In this document: in pieces, positions 5,720 to 12,553 of the stretch
Numbering within the stretch: position 1 is the first letter of the stretch
Layout of the letters: each line of letters opens with the position of its first letter
Assembly: GCA_001872985.1 (NCBI GenBank)
Contig: MNYA01000288.1
Span: 1 to 18,146 of the forward strand
Direction of reading: 5' to 3'
Source of the DNA: a bacterium CG2_30_54_10
Lineage (GTDB): Bacteria > Muiribacteriota > Ozemobacteria > Ozemobacterales > Ozemobacteraceae
Length of the DNA: 18,146 nucleotides
The notes under the pieces: model-generated
Databases searched by the model: none
What the model saw: only the letters and a program-made list of their open reading frames with translations
Told to the model about the DNA's origin: nothing
Made by a program: the position numbers and the translations under genes

Positions 5720-7117
5720 TCAGTTTTTCAAAGATTTTTTGGCGGCGACTATGTCTCGGATCATGACCTCTGAATCTTTGGCCAGTTTTCCACCGGGATC
5801 GAGGGCGATCACCTTGTTAAACACCTCCATGGCGCGGTCGAAGGAGTCTACGTGGCCGGCAAGACCTTTATCGGTAAGCGCGAGACCCATGTGGTAAAAA
5901 TACTTCGGTTCCTTGTCGTTCAGGTTGATCGCTGTCTGGAACTTTTCAACCGCTTGATCGAGCAAACCCTTCTTATACATCTCATAGCCTTCGTTGTGAA
6001 GAACCTCAGATGGTTTGAGAGGGACGGAAGACGTCCCGGTGGCCCCGCCGCTCAGATTCGCAGCAATGGAAGCGGCTTCCTGACGGGCCTGCTCCGCACG
6101 CGCAGCTGCCTCCTCGGCTTCCCTTTCACGTTTGAGGGCAGCTTGCCGTGCCTGATTTTCGGCTTCTTTCCGATCGAGCTCGGCAAAAACCGCCCGAAGT
6201 TTCTCTTGGTATGCGTTTTCACCAGTCCGAAGCGGTTCAAGGGTCTTCTGGGAATCGTCCAACAAGCCGCTCAGGAAAAATATCACTCCAAGAAAATAGC
6301 GGGCTTCGGGGTCTTTGGCGTTCGCATCGACCTTCGGCTGAAAAAACTCCATTCCTTTCCGGAGCAGCCCTCGGTCATCAAGGGCTGCAAGCGATCGGTC
6401 TTTCAACGCAATCTCGAAGTATTTCTCAAGCGCCTCGTTCAAGCCTGCGGAAGCCCAGAGATCGAAAACCTCACGAAGCGGGCCCTCGTTCCCGATGAGC
6501 TTTTCGAGTTGGGCGCCGCTCGTGGCCTCAACCGAAGGTTTGCCCAAATTGTCGATCGACGAGAAATCCTGGTCTTTGTCACCGGGTTTTGGTATTTCAG
6601 GTTGAGCGACTTTACCTTCCGGAACGACCAACCCGTATTCGCGCAGACGGGTGCCGGAGCCCAGAAGAGTAAGGGTTTCGTAGACGACCAGATCGCCCTC
6701 TTTTTTACCCGGAGGCTGAGCTTCAGTTCCAAGGAGCTTCGCCAGCGACTGAACGCGGGCATGGCCGGGAGCCTGCCGCTGAACTTCAGACAAAAGCTTC
6801 CGAGCTTTGTCGGTCTGCTTTAGATCGGCGTAAACTTGTACAAGCCAGATTTTGGCGTCAAAATTCCGGGAGTCGATAAGCAGAACATTCTCGAACTCGA
6901 TCGAGGCTCCCATCAGATCGCCCTTCTCGTAAGCTTTTTTCCCGTTGTCCAGGAAATCGGTGACATCGGTATCATCCTGAGCCATGGCTGGCGCCGGGAC
7001 CGCGAAGACGGCGAAGACCGCGAACACCCCGAAGGCCGCGAAAGCCGCGAAAGCCGCGAATGCGGGGAAAACGGCGAAAAACAAGCCAATGGCCGACCCG
7101 GGCGGAGAAAACCTCAA
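5720..7117 (-). CDS. Exported TPR and coiled-coil protein
   Basis: This 465-aa protein has an N-terminal export signal ending in PAPAMA (cleavage near residue 46). TPR-like helices follow at about 54-118, with further TPR-like units near 264-300 and 372-440. A charged A/E/R-rich coiled coil lies at about 310-352. It is probably periplasmic or outer-membrane associated and a scaffold; no catalytic motif is seen. The start is TTG at 7117: GGAGG lies 7 nt upstream, and the TTG shares the sequence TTGA with the stop of the preceding FG-GAP gene, a translational-coupling arrangement. The hydrophobic core of the signal is built from nine 9-bp DNA repeats giving F-A-A/F-A-V triplets, which makes it unusually long. 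It is probably coexpressed with, and may act with, the FG-GAP protein. Confidence 0.82.
   Translation of the reverse strand: MRFSPPGSAIGLFFAVFPAFAAFAAFAAFGVFAVFAVFAVPAPAMAQDDTDVTDFLDNGKKAYEKGDLMGASIEFENVLLIDSRNFDAKIWLVQVYADLKQTDKARKLLSEVQRQAPGHARVQSLAKLLGTEAQPPGKKEGDLVVYETLTLLGSGTRLREYGLVVPEGKVAQPEIPKPGDKDQDFSSIDNLGKPSVEATSGAQLEKLIGNEGPLREVFDLWASAGLNEALEKYFEIALKDRSLAALDDRGLLRKGMEFFQPKVDANAKDPEARYFLGVIFFLSGLLDDSQKTLEPLRTGENAYQEKLRAVFAELDRKEAENQARQAALKREREAEEAAARAEQARQEAASIAANLSGGATGTSSVPLKPSEVLHNEGYEMYKKGLLDQAVEKFQTAINLNDKEPKYFYHMGLALTDKGLAGHVDSFDRAMEVFNKVIALDPGGKLAKDSEVMIRDIVAAKKSLKN
6999..7079 (-). repeat. Nine 9-bp tandem repeats encoding the signal-peptide core
   Basis: The plus strand reads as nine consecutive 9-mers of the form (A/G)CCGCGAA(A/G/C) with one- or two-base variations. 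Translated on the minus strand, each gives a Phe-Ala-Val/Ala-type triplet. Together they make up residues 14-40 of the TPR-protein signal peptide. Confidence 0.9.
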
Positions 7118-8445
7118 AAGGAAACCTCCGCACCAAGAACTGCCATTTTGAGCTGAACGCGTGCCTGCGTCGGAAAGACGTGTAGCTGATCGTCGGTGTA
7201 GTTGATTCCACCGGCAGCAATCATTTCGAGGTAACCATCTCCATCGAGGTCGGCGAAAGTTAGCGGAGCAATGGACTTCCCGATGAATTTCGGATAGCCA
7301 TCCAGGACGGCTCCATCCGGAGACAACGCTTGGATATAACCCGCTTCCTTGCCGATTCCTTCAGGGTTCCAGGCTGTGTAGACCACCTCGAGTTTCCCGT
7401 CACCATTTAGATCGACGACCTGCGGTGTATTGTAGATCGAATGCTTCGTCTTGAATGGCCACCCGGGAAGAGCTTTGCCTTTTTCATCGCAGACCATCAC
7501 GGTTCCGTCTGCCTGCCCGATTATGAACTCGTCTTTTCCGTCACCATTGAGATCGGCAACCCGAGGGGCTGTATGCGATCCATCGGTCAGCGGGAATTCG
7601 CTGCGAACCTCTCCGGAAAGCTTCCAGATGAAGAATTTCTTTTCGGGAGTGGTGGTGTATATTTCCTTGATTCCATCGCCGTTCAGGTCAGCGGTTCCAA
7701 CGTCGAAAGGCCAGGTGAGGTTGGGAACAGTCGCCTGCGGCCATCCTTTACTGCTCTGGCCGGACAGTTTCATGACGTAAACCTTCCCGTTATCGTCTTT
7801 CGAAAGGATCTCTTTGTTTCCGTCGCCATCAAGGTCAGCGGTCACTACCTTGCCTGAGACTGCGGCCGTAACCGGGATTTCCCAGATCAGACGGCCGTCT
7901 TTGTCGACACGGTTAACCATCCCGGATTTGCCCCCTGTAAGGCCGGTTCCGACAAAGATGTTGAAATTCCCGCCCCCATCGACATCTGAAACTTCGGGGG
8001 AGGAAAGTCTGTCCTTGCCATTCAGTTGTAGGCTCCATTTTTCTCTGCCATTTTTAGCGACGCAGTAAATTTTGCCGTTCATCGGAATCGTCAGAACATC
8101 GGACTCCCCGTCGTTGTCGATATCGACAACGTTCACATCCGAAAGAATCGGGGAATTGACCTTTTTTGGCCAATTGGGGGGGCGCAGGATCTCGGTTCCC
8201 TTTGCCGAAAAAACATGGATCTGGCCATCTGTTGCGCCGAAAATGATGTCACGTTTTCCGTCTCCGTCAATGTCGTCGAACACTTTGGGTTGCCCGTAGA
8301 TGTCTCCGGTGACCTTGGCGGAAAATCCTTTGAATTGAGGGCCGTTGTCAATCTGGGCTTCCGCTGGGAGCGACAAACCCAGCGCCAGAAGGAATGAAGC
8401 CAGAAGGGCTGAAAAAACTGAGGCCAACCTGGTGGATGTTTTCAC
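7114..8445 (-). CDS. Exported FG-GAP/VCBS-repeat beta-propeller protein
   Basis: This 443-aa protein has a classical signal peptide (MKTSTR, hydrophobic core, cleavage after AEA at residue 30). Eight calcium-binding-type loops follow at regular spacing of roughly 45-55 residues: DIDGDGKRD, DIDNDGESD, DVDGGGNFN, DLDGDGNKE, DLNGDGIKE, DLNGDGKDE, DLNGDGKLE and DLDGDGYLE. These are typical of FG-GAP/VCBS propeller blades, and repeated WP and FP motifs between them fit blade strands. The third loop lacks one acidic ligand. The protein is expected in the periplasm or on the surface, in adhesion, glycan binding or protein-protein contacts; no enzymatic motif is visible. The start is GTG at 8445, with AGGAG 6 nt upstream. 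It overlaps the downstream TPR gene by 4 nt. Confidence 0.9.
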   Translation of the reverse strand: MKTSTRLASVFSALLASFLLALGLSLPAEAQIDNGPQFKGFSAKVTGDIYGQPKVFDDIDGDGKRDIIFGATDGQIHVFSAKGTEILRPPNWPKKVNSPILSDVNVVDIDNDGESDVLTIPMNGKIYCVAKNGREKWSLQLNGKDRLSSPEVSDVDGGGNFNIFVGTGLTGGKSGMVNRVDKDGRLIWEIPVTAAVSGKVVTADLDGDGNKEILSKDDNGKVYVMKLSGQSSKGWPQATVPNLTWPFDVGTADLNGDGIKEIYTTTPEKKFFIWKLSGEVRSEFPLTDGSHTAPRVADLNGDGKDEFIIGQADGTVMVCDEKGKALPGWPFKTKHSIYNTPQVVDLNGDGKLEVVYTAWNPEGIGKEAGYIQALSPDGAVLDGYPKFIGKSIAPLTFADLDGDGYLEMIAAGGINYTDDQLHVFPTQARVQLKMAVLGAEVSF

Positions 8446-8550
8446 TCAATGCTCCTTTCTCCGAGGCGGATGTCCCAGAAGCGAACATCGCTACGCCACT
8501 GCTTTAACTACTCTTAAATACGAGCTGACGCGAGGGTTCTTGGCAGAAAA

Positions 8551-8710
8551 AACTTCCTCCTTCGGTCGAAACGACAGCTATGCCTGAGAAGACACCCGCT
8601 GTCCTCAGCATAGCAACTTCTGATAGGGCTGTGGGAAATCGGAAAAAGCCCTTCAGCGCGACTAACAAGTAAGCCATCGTTTGTCATTCCGAACGAATGT
8701 GAGGAATCTC
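8551..8710. repeat. Dispersed palindrome, copy 2, with about 100 bp between its arms
   Basis: The left arm (8551-8576, sharing CTTCGGTCGAAA and GACA with copy 1) and the right arm (8683-8710, differing from copy 1 at one position) are here about 105 bp apart instead of 10 bp. The insert carries a hairpin at 8577-8614 and an inverted repeat at 8625-8652. The right flank also matches copy 1 for about 20 bp. Confidence 0.7.
8577..8614. repeat. Strong hairpin inside the repeat mosaic
   Basis: GCTATGC, TGAG and GACA on the left pair with TGTC, CTCA and GCATAGC on the right. Only three unpaired bases and a 5-nt loop interrupt the stem, giving about 15 bp. There is no T-run on either side, so it is not an obvious terminator. 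A REP-like role or a processed RNA structure is possible. Confidence 0.65.
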
Positions 8711-8766
8711 GCTTTATGTTGAGAACCAGCTAATGCCCCTTCTTTTTGAGCAGATACCTAAATTCG

Positions 8767-9005
8767 TAAGAGTTTAGCGGTTTGAAAAAATGGAGAACGA
8801 AGGAATTTAGGAGAAGTGGAGACAGAGAAAATGATGAATGATGAATGATGAATTTTCCCAAACAGGTAAACTCTTGATTTTTTTCCTTCCGCTCCAGATC
8901 TGCGTTAATCCGCGTTTATCTGCGGCAAAAAAATCCTTTCCTTTTTTCTGTTTTTTCGTTTCCTTTGATTTTTCGCCTTTCTTCTTTCATACCGCTAAAC
9001 TCTTA
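8767..9005. repeat. 239-bp segment bounded by 15-bp perfect inverted repeats
   Basis: TAAGAGTTTAGCGGT at 8767-8781 is exactly reverse-complemented at 8991-9005. The symmetry continues imperfectly inward (TTGAAAAAA against ATGAAAGAA). The interior holds short-period runs and no ORF of note. The right-hand repeat supplies the stop codon of the decayed membrane-protein gene. The layout resembles a MITE-like non-autonomous element, but no target-site duplication is clear. Confidence 0.55.
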
Positions 9006-9885
9006 ACTCGTTAATGCAGGTGTTGATATGAAACACGTCCGTATGCTCGCCGATCGCCCAAAGCGTTCCGCCGTTTTCCACGAAACTCATGATGGTTTGT
9101 CGTTCACTCGCATCAAAAGCCAAGGTTGGACATTTGACGATCAGAATTTCAATTCCATTCAATAATTCCGGCGAGATTTTTTCAATTTTGCGGGCAGTCT
9201 GTATTAGAAAGGGTTCCGAACTGTTTCGGACCACGCTTATCGTGACTGAAACGATAGACTCGATGTAAGAAAGCCAGGCGCTGTAATTATTTTCAGCCAG
9301 CGTCGGCAAACTGCGCTCTTCAGGTTTGATCGCGGTGGGTTCCCACTTTGAATGGCTTTCGTCTATCAAAACCTTTATTGGTTTGCCGGGAATGTCACCG
9401 AAAGGGACGCAGTTTAGCGCTATGACCAACCTGCAAAAAATCACCCAGATCCAGGGGAAACTCTCACGAACCTCCGAGTTAGCCGTGATCGGGGCCGGGT
9501 CCGCGCCATCGGGAAAAAAAGCAATGGGGGCAAGCGAAATCACCAACCCAATTCCCCAAAATAAATGCCAGCCGGCCGTAACCAGATATGGGTTCCATAA
9601 TCCCAGGAGGAGCGCCATTCCCAACCATCTGATAACCGCATAGATAATTATCAGGGGGCTTGCGGCAAAAAGGGCGCGGCACGCAGTATGAAACCCTGAC
9701 TGAATCAGGCAAAGGCAAAAGTAGATAAACAGCAGAATGAGGATACAGAAAGAAGCGGTCTTTGATGGATCGCATGCAACCGTATTGCCGAGGATCCGAA
9801 AATGATGCCAACTCGTGCCAAATCCGATTGCGAAGGCGTTTTCAAAGACAACTGCGATTCCGTGGATGACGAAACCCTCTAGTAC
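8995..9885 (-). pseudogene. Decayed membrane protein, both ends missing
   Basis: The frame is open from 9885 to a stop at 8995, but the first usable start codons (such as TTG at 9624) lie far inside. Reading upstream of 9624 gives a coherent membrane protein: GFGTSWHHFRILGNTVA, then a long hydrophobic helix ILILLFIYFCLCLIQ, then SPLIIIYAVIRWLG. No ATG, GTG or TTG occurs there before the frame enters the previous pilin-like gene. Further on come more membrane helices and a soluble domain with KVLIDESHSKWE, an IVKCPTLAFDASE segment and ENGGTLWAIGEHTDVF. That soluble part resembles DUF4350/GATase-like membrane proteins from memory (their usual text is close to GGGLLLIGDHTNVF). In those the domain continues well past an LNEL-type position; here it stops at INELRV inside the inverted repeat. 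I read it as a pseudogene truncated at both ends; a non-standard start cannot be excluded. Confidence 0.6.
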
Positions 9886-10397
9886 TGGACGAAATTGCGG
9901 ATTACTTTCACGAGGGTTTCGACCCGAGCGTGAGTGTTGGTCTCTGGAATTTCTCCGACCACGACAACCTGCCAGACATCGTAGAATCCGATCAGGACTT
10001 GATTTTTGTAATAGGGAATTCCGAACATCTCTTTGAATGAATTAGGTATGACGTAAGGCTTTACCAGCTCGACCCTGTATCTGCCGTCGCCGAACTCGAC
10101 GTTGTATTCCTTGTCGATGCGTTCTTTGGTGAATTTTCCTGGATAATCGAGGCGGGCATTTCCAAGGCGGTACTGGTTCAAAATATTGATCAGAACTTTT
10201 TCAACGCCGGCCTGGGCAAAGTTTCTGGCCTTGATCCGGTGGGCCTCCTTGTAGATCATATCCGTCGTCAAACGCGATACGAACCAATAAGAGATCCCGA
10301 AAATTCCGAGGATCAGGAGCATGATGAATGCATAAAAGGCGATGAAACCCGAGCGTTTGTGTCCTTTGTCACGTTTGTCAAGGAAGCTTTTTTCCAT
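9879..10397 (-). CDS. Minor pilin/pseudopilin-like protein (PilX/GspK-like)
   Basis: This 172-aa protein has a positively charged leader (MEKSFLDKRDKGHKRSG) followed by a hydrophobic helix beginning FIAFY. That is the pattern of a class III (prepilin-peptidase) signal with cleavage after G17. Position +5 of the mature protein is Tyr instead of Glu, as often seen in GspK/PilX-type tip subunits. The remainder, with YKEAHRIKARNFAQAGVEK, resembles the first helix of PilX/GspK proteins, where it packs with other minor pilins. It starts 13 nt after the stop of the PilW/GspJ-like gene. Together with the two preceding genes it forms a minor-pilin set that would prime a type IV pilus or type II secretion filament in the inner membrane. 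The assignment rests on the leader and context; sequence similarity is low. Confidence 0.7.
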   Translation of the reverse strand: MEKSFLDKRDKGHKRSGFIAFYAFIMLLILGIFGISYWFVSRLTTDMIYKEAHRIKARNFAQAGVEKVLINILNQYRLGNARLDYPGKFTKERIDKEYNVEFGDGRYRVELVKPYVIPNSFKEMFGIPYYKNQVLIGFYDVWQVVVVGEIPETNTHARVETLVKVIRNFVQY

Positions 10398-10410
10398 AGG
10401 TTAACCCCGG

Positions 10411-11034
10411 TCATTCCATGGGAATCAGTTTTACGCAGATCAGATCGGTATCGAGGTGAACCGCGAAGGCCAGGTCTTCCTTGATCTTCGGATCGTCTTC
10501 ATCAATTATTCTCATCTGTACCCCGACCTCGTAGATATCTTGAGTGTTGACTAAAAAGTGGAGTTCCTCGACCTTGTCGGAGATAACGATCCGCATTTTG
10601 GTTCCGTTGGGGTCGGTGGCTTCTCTTAGCAGGGCTCCGTTTTCAAGGAAAATACGGATGTTGGTTTTCTCGGCCGGACGGGTGAAAATAGCGTGGTAGA
10701 AAGTGATCTCCTCGCCTCCATTTTCGATATTTTTGTCCTTGTCGTAAATCTTAACCAGGTTTGGAAACAGATCCCCGATCTTTTCACCCTGAAACCAGAG
10801 ATTATCTTTCTTATCCTGGATCACGATCGGGTTTACCTTCTTGATGTCGGTGAAAACCTGTTTCATGGCCAACTGCACTTTCTGGTTGAACTCCATGTGC
10901 TTCTGTCCCCAGCGCCATGTAGTCAGGTTGCCCCTGTAGACCACCACGATTATCAGCCCGATCAATGCAGCAATGACCGTCGAGACGGCGAGCTCGATGA
11001 GCGTGAAACCGGATTTTCTCGAAATGTTTTTCAC
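10411..11034 (-). CDS. Minor pilin/pseudopilin-like protein (PilW/GspJ-like)
   Basis: The 207-aa product has a canonical type IV prepilin leader: MKNISRKSG with cleavage after G9, then FTLIE with Glu at +5 and a helix running through AVSTVIAALIGLIIVVVY. The size and the long C-terminal domain (FTDIKKVNPIVIQ, HAIFTRP, FLVNTQDI) suit a PilW/GspJ-type minor pilin. Start is GTG at 11034, 4 nt after the stop of the preceding prepilin gene, so translation is probably coupled; the Shine-Dalgarno signal is weak. No major pilin, assembly ATPase or platform gene lies in the window, so the machine these proteins serve must be encoded elsewhere. PilW and GspJ cannot be told apart from this sequence alone. 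Confidence 0.8.
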   Translation of the reverse strand: MKNISRKSGFTLIELAVSTVIAALIGLIIVVVYRGNLTTWRWGQKHMEFNQKVQLAMKQVFTDIKKVNPIVIQDKKDNLWFQGEKIGDLFPNLVKIYDKDKNIENGGEEITFYHAIFTRPAEKTNIRIFLENGALLREATDPNGTKMRIVISDKVEELHFLVNTQDIYEVGVQMRIIDEDDPKIKEDLAFAVHLDTDLICVKLIPME

Positions 11035-11038
11035 TTTT

Positions 11039-11623
11039 TCAGAATTTCACCGAGGTCTTGAGATTGAATGAGTTGGTGTTGGCCCTGTATGTGACCAGCC
11101 GCGCAGTTCGTGGAAATTGGTTTTCGACCCACCCCAGCAGTACAGTTATTTGAATGAGGTTGGTTTCAGCATCTCCTGTCCCTAATATTGTATGACCTGG
11201 GGCCCGCTCGATGACAAGAGTTCCCGATGCATGATATTTGGTTGCGAAGAACTTCGGAAGATTGAACTGCGGGTAGGCGTCATTTGGAATGTCGATTGTT
11301 TTAGGAATGTTGTCCCAGAGAAACGAATCGCTTTTCGCTCTGTCGAGAATGTTTTGGGCGGATATCGTAGCCTCGAGGATCAGACCACCCTTCGTGACTG
11401 TCCGTGAGCCGGTAAGAAAAAGCGCCATGACGGGCACGACGCCTATTCCGACGATCAAAAGGGCAAGCATGGCCTCTACGAGCGTAAAACCCATTTTCTC
11501 GTAAAGGGCGTGACAGGGGTGACAGGCGCGGTGGGCGCGATGGACGTTTCTGAACGCGCTACCCATCGAGCCGGGGGCGCAGTTTCCCCACCGTGAGGAT
11601 CGGGATCCGGGTTCAGTAGCCAT
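11039..11623 (-). CDS. Minor pilin/pseudopilin-like protein (PilV/GspI-like)
   Basis: The mature part starts at G|FTLVEAMLALLIVGIGVVPV, a type IV prepilin cleavage site with Glu at +5 and a long hydrophobic helix. A domain of about 120 residues follows (including SAQNILDRAKSD and ITVLLGWVENQ), as in PilV/GspI. The start is uncertain. ATG at 11623 overlaps the end of the upstream gene by 11 nt and gives a leader of about 44 residues; ATG at 11566 gives about 25. Neither has a good Shine-Dalgarno. The leader contains repeats encoded by 9-bp units (HRAHRACHPCHA). It lies between the TPR lipoprotein gene and the PilW/GspJ-like gene in a tight run. Confidence 0.78.
   Translation of the reverse strand: MATEPGSRSSRWGNCAPGSMGSAFRNVHRAHRACHPCHALYEKMGFTLVEAMLALLIVGIGVVPVMALFLTGSRTVTKGGLILEATISAQNILDRAKSDSFLWDNIPKTIDIPNDAYPQFNLPKFFATKYHASGTLVIERAPGHTILGTGDAETNLIQITVLLGWVENQFPRTARLVTYRANTNSFNLKTSVKF
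11508..11543 (-). repeat. Four 9-bp tandem repeats in the prepilin leader
   Basis: The plus strand reads GCGTGACAG, GGGTGACAG, GCGCGGTGG, GCGCGATGG in sequence. In the prepilin frame these give VHR-AHR-ACH-PCH-type triplets just upstream of the cleavage site. Confidence 0.75.
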
Positions 11624-12230
11624 TACGTTTGCGGTCTTCAACTTCCGGAGAAACATAATTTTTCTCGTTCTCCTCGAAGGTCTCAAGGTATTCGATTCCT
11701 TCTTTTGCATTTTGAGCGGCCGGCGAGTTCGGATATTTTTCAACAATTCGCTGGAAAGCTTTCAGCGCAAGCTGATTCGATTTATTGCGGAAATGGATCT
11801 CGGCAATGCAGTATTCCGCAACGCTCGCCTCTTCAGTCTCGGGAAACTGAGTGAGTATCTCCTCGAACATTTTCATCGCATCCCCATAGCTGCCAGTTTC
11901 CATCAGCTCAACACCCTGCGTGTATTTCCGGTCGAAATCACCGCGCATCTTCGGGCCGGCTTGCGGCCCGACGCCGATAGTTCTCTTCTTTTTCCCGAAA
12001 CCTTCATCGGGAGATCGTATGAACGCCGCATCCACAATCGACAAACCGCGGTTCGGGAGAACTTCGACCTGTCCGACCGATCTGTCAGTGGTACCAGCGG
12101 TTTTGCCAGGCGAGGTCGGAGATTGGGACAATGTCCGTTCCTGGGTTTGGTTGCAGCCGCACCCTGGAGCAAAAGCGACAACGCAAAGGAGACCTGACAA
12201 CAGGCAGGTCCGAATGATCTTCCTGGGCAC
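11613..12230 (-). CDS. TPR-containing probable lipoprotein
   Basis: The 205-aa product begins with a short basic segment (PRKIIR), a hydrophobic core (LLSGLLCVVAF) and APGCGC. C24 is a candidate lipidated cysteine, although the -3 and -2 residues (A, P) are not the strict lipobox. A linker of about 75 residues rich in S, T, P and G follows. The C-terminus has two TPR-like units (around FDRKYTQGVELMETG and EASVAEYCIAEIHFRNK with FQRIVEKYPNSPAA), like YbgF/CpoB or outer-membrane assembly lipoproteins. The start is taken as GTG at 12230 with AGGAGG 12 nt upstream, which is long; the signal would be lost with a later start. It heads the minor-pilin cluster and could be a pilotin-like or assembly factor, which is an inference from position. 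Confidence 0.7.
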   Translation of the reverse strand: MPRKIIRTCLLSGLLCVVAFAPGCGCNQTQERTLSQSPTSPGKTAGTTDRSVGQVEVLPNRGLSIVDAAFIRSPDEGFGKKKRTIGVGPQAGPKMRGDFDRKYTQGVELMETGSYGDAMKMFEEILTQFPETEEASVAEYCIAEIHFRNKSNQLALKAFQRIVEKYPNSPAAQNAKEGIEYLETFEENEKNYVSPEVEDRKRNGY

Positions 12231-12253
12231 GGCGATCTTAGTCCTCCTGATTG

Positions 12254-12282
12254 ACAATAGCACTCTCAAAAAAGCATCGCAA
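12254..12282 (-). promoter_or_regulatory. Candidate promoter of the lipoprotein/minor-pilin cluster
   Basis: On the minus strand TTGCGA (12277-12282) and TATTGT (12254-12259) are 17 nt apart. They lie just upstream of the AGGAGG at about 12244. Each matches the sigma-70 consensus at four of six positions. A transcript starting here would have a leader of about 20 nt to the proposed GTG. Confidence 0.3.
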
Positions 12283-12553
12283 GCTCGCAGATGTGACCTT
12301 TGAATGATACAGCCCCCCAACGTGGCAGGGGCTTCCAAACACCGCCGCGGAGGCTCTCATGCCTTCCCACTTTTCGGGTATCCAAACACAGCCAGAGTTG
12401 TTAACAACCTTTACATCCTTCGACGGTCACACCCTAAGGACGTAGAAAACACTGGCTTGAAACCGCAGACACAGAGACCTGCTTGCTAACGAGCCACTGC
12501 AGGTGTCAAGACCTCCTCCCCGAGGTGTGACTTGAGCCCAATTTTTTGCGCCA
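12283..12553. other. Intergenic region between glmM and the minor-pilin cluster
   Basis: About 270 bp with no credible ORF. It contains a 12-bp perfect palindrome GTTGTTAACAAC (12397-12408) and a CCGCAGACACAGAGACCTG tract (12464-12482) of a kind I recall as a common intergenic repeat. I saw no terminator with a T-run for glmM. Confidence 0.5.

Larger units (their letters stand above)
8446..8994. other. 549-bp mosaic of repeats upstream of the FG-GAP gene
   Basis: No credible gene is present. The region holds the second copy of the dispersed palindrome with its arms separated by an insertion (8551-8710), a strong hairpin (8577-8614), an AGGGCT/AGCCCT inverted repeat (8625-8652), a period-7 ATGATGA run (8831-8853), a degenerate run of CTGCGTTAATCCGCGTTTAT type (8900-8924), and most of the 239-bp segment bounded by 15-bp inverted repeats (8767-9005). 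The FG-GAP gene promoter should lie just upstream of 8445 but no convincing boxes were found. Confidence 0.7.

Noticed and set aside
5435..5773. Short open frames on both strands (about 66 and 101 codons) over the palindrome
   Set aside because: They translate the arms of the dispersed palindrome, a known source of spurious small ORFs.
5852..6823. Plus-strand open frame of 323 codons
   Set aside because: It is antisense to the TPR-protein gene; no recognisable motif or ribosome-binding site supports it.
8831..8853. ATGATGA period-7 run as a possible regulatory microsatellite
   Set aside because: Only about three copies, far from any gene start, inside repeat-derived DNA.
9479..9811. Minus-strand open frame of 110 codons
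   Set aside because: It overlaps the membrane-protein remnant in another frame and has a Cys/Pro/Arg-rich, non-protein-like composition; the remnant frame is far more coherent.
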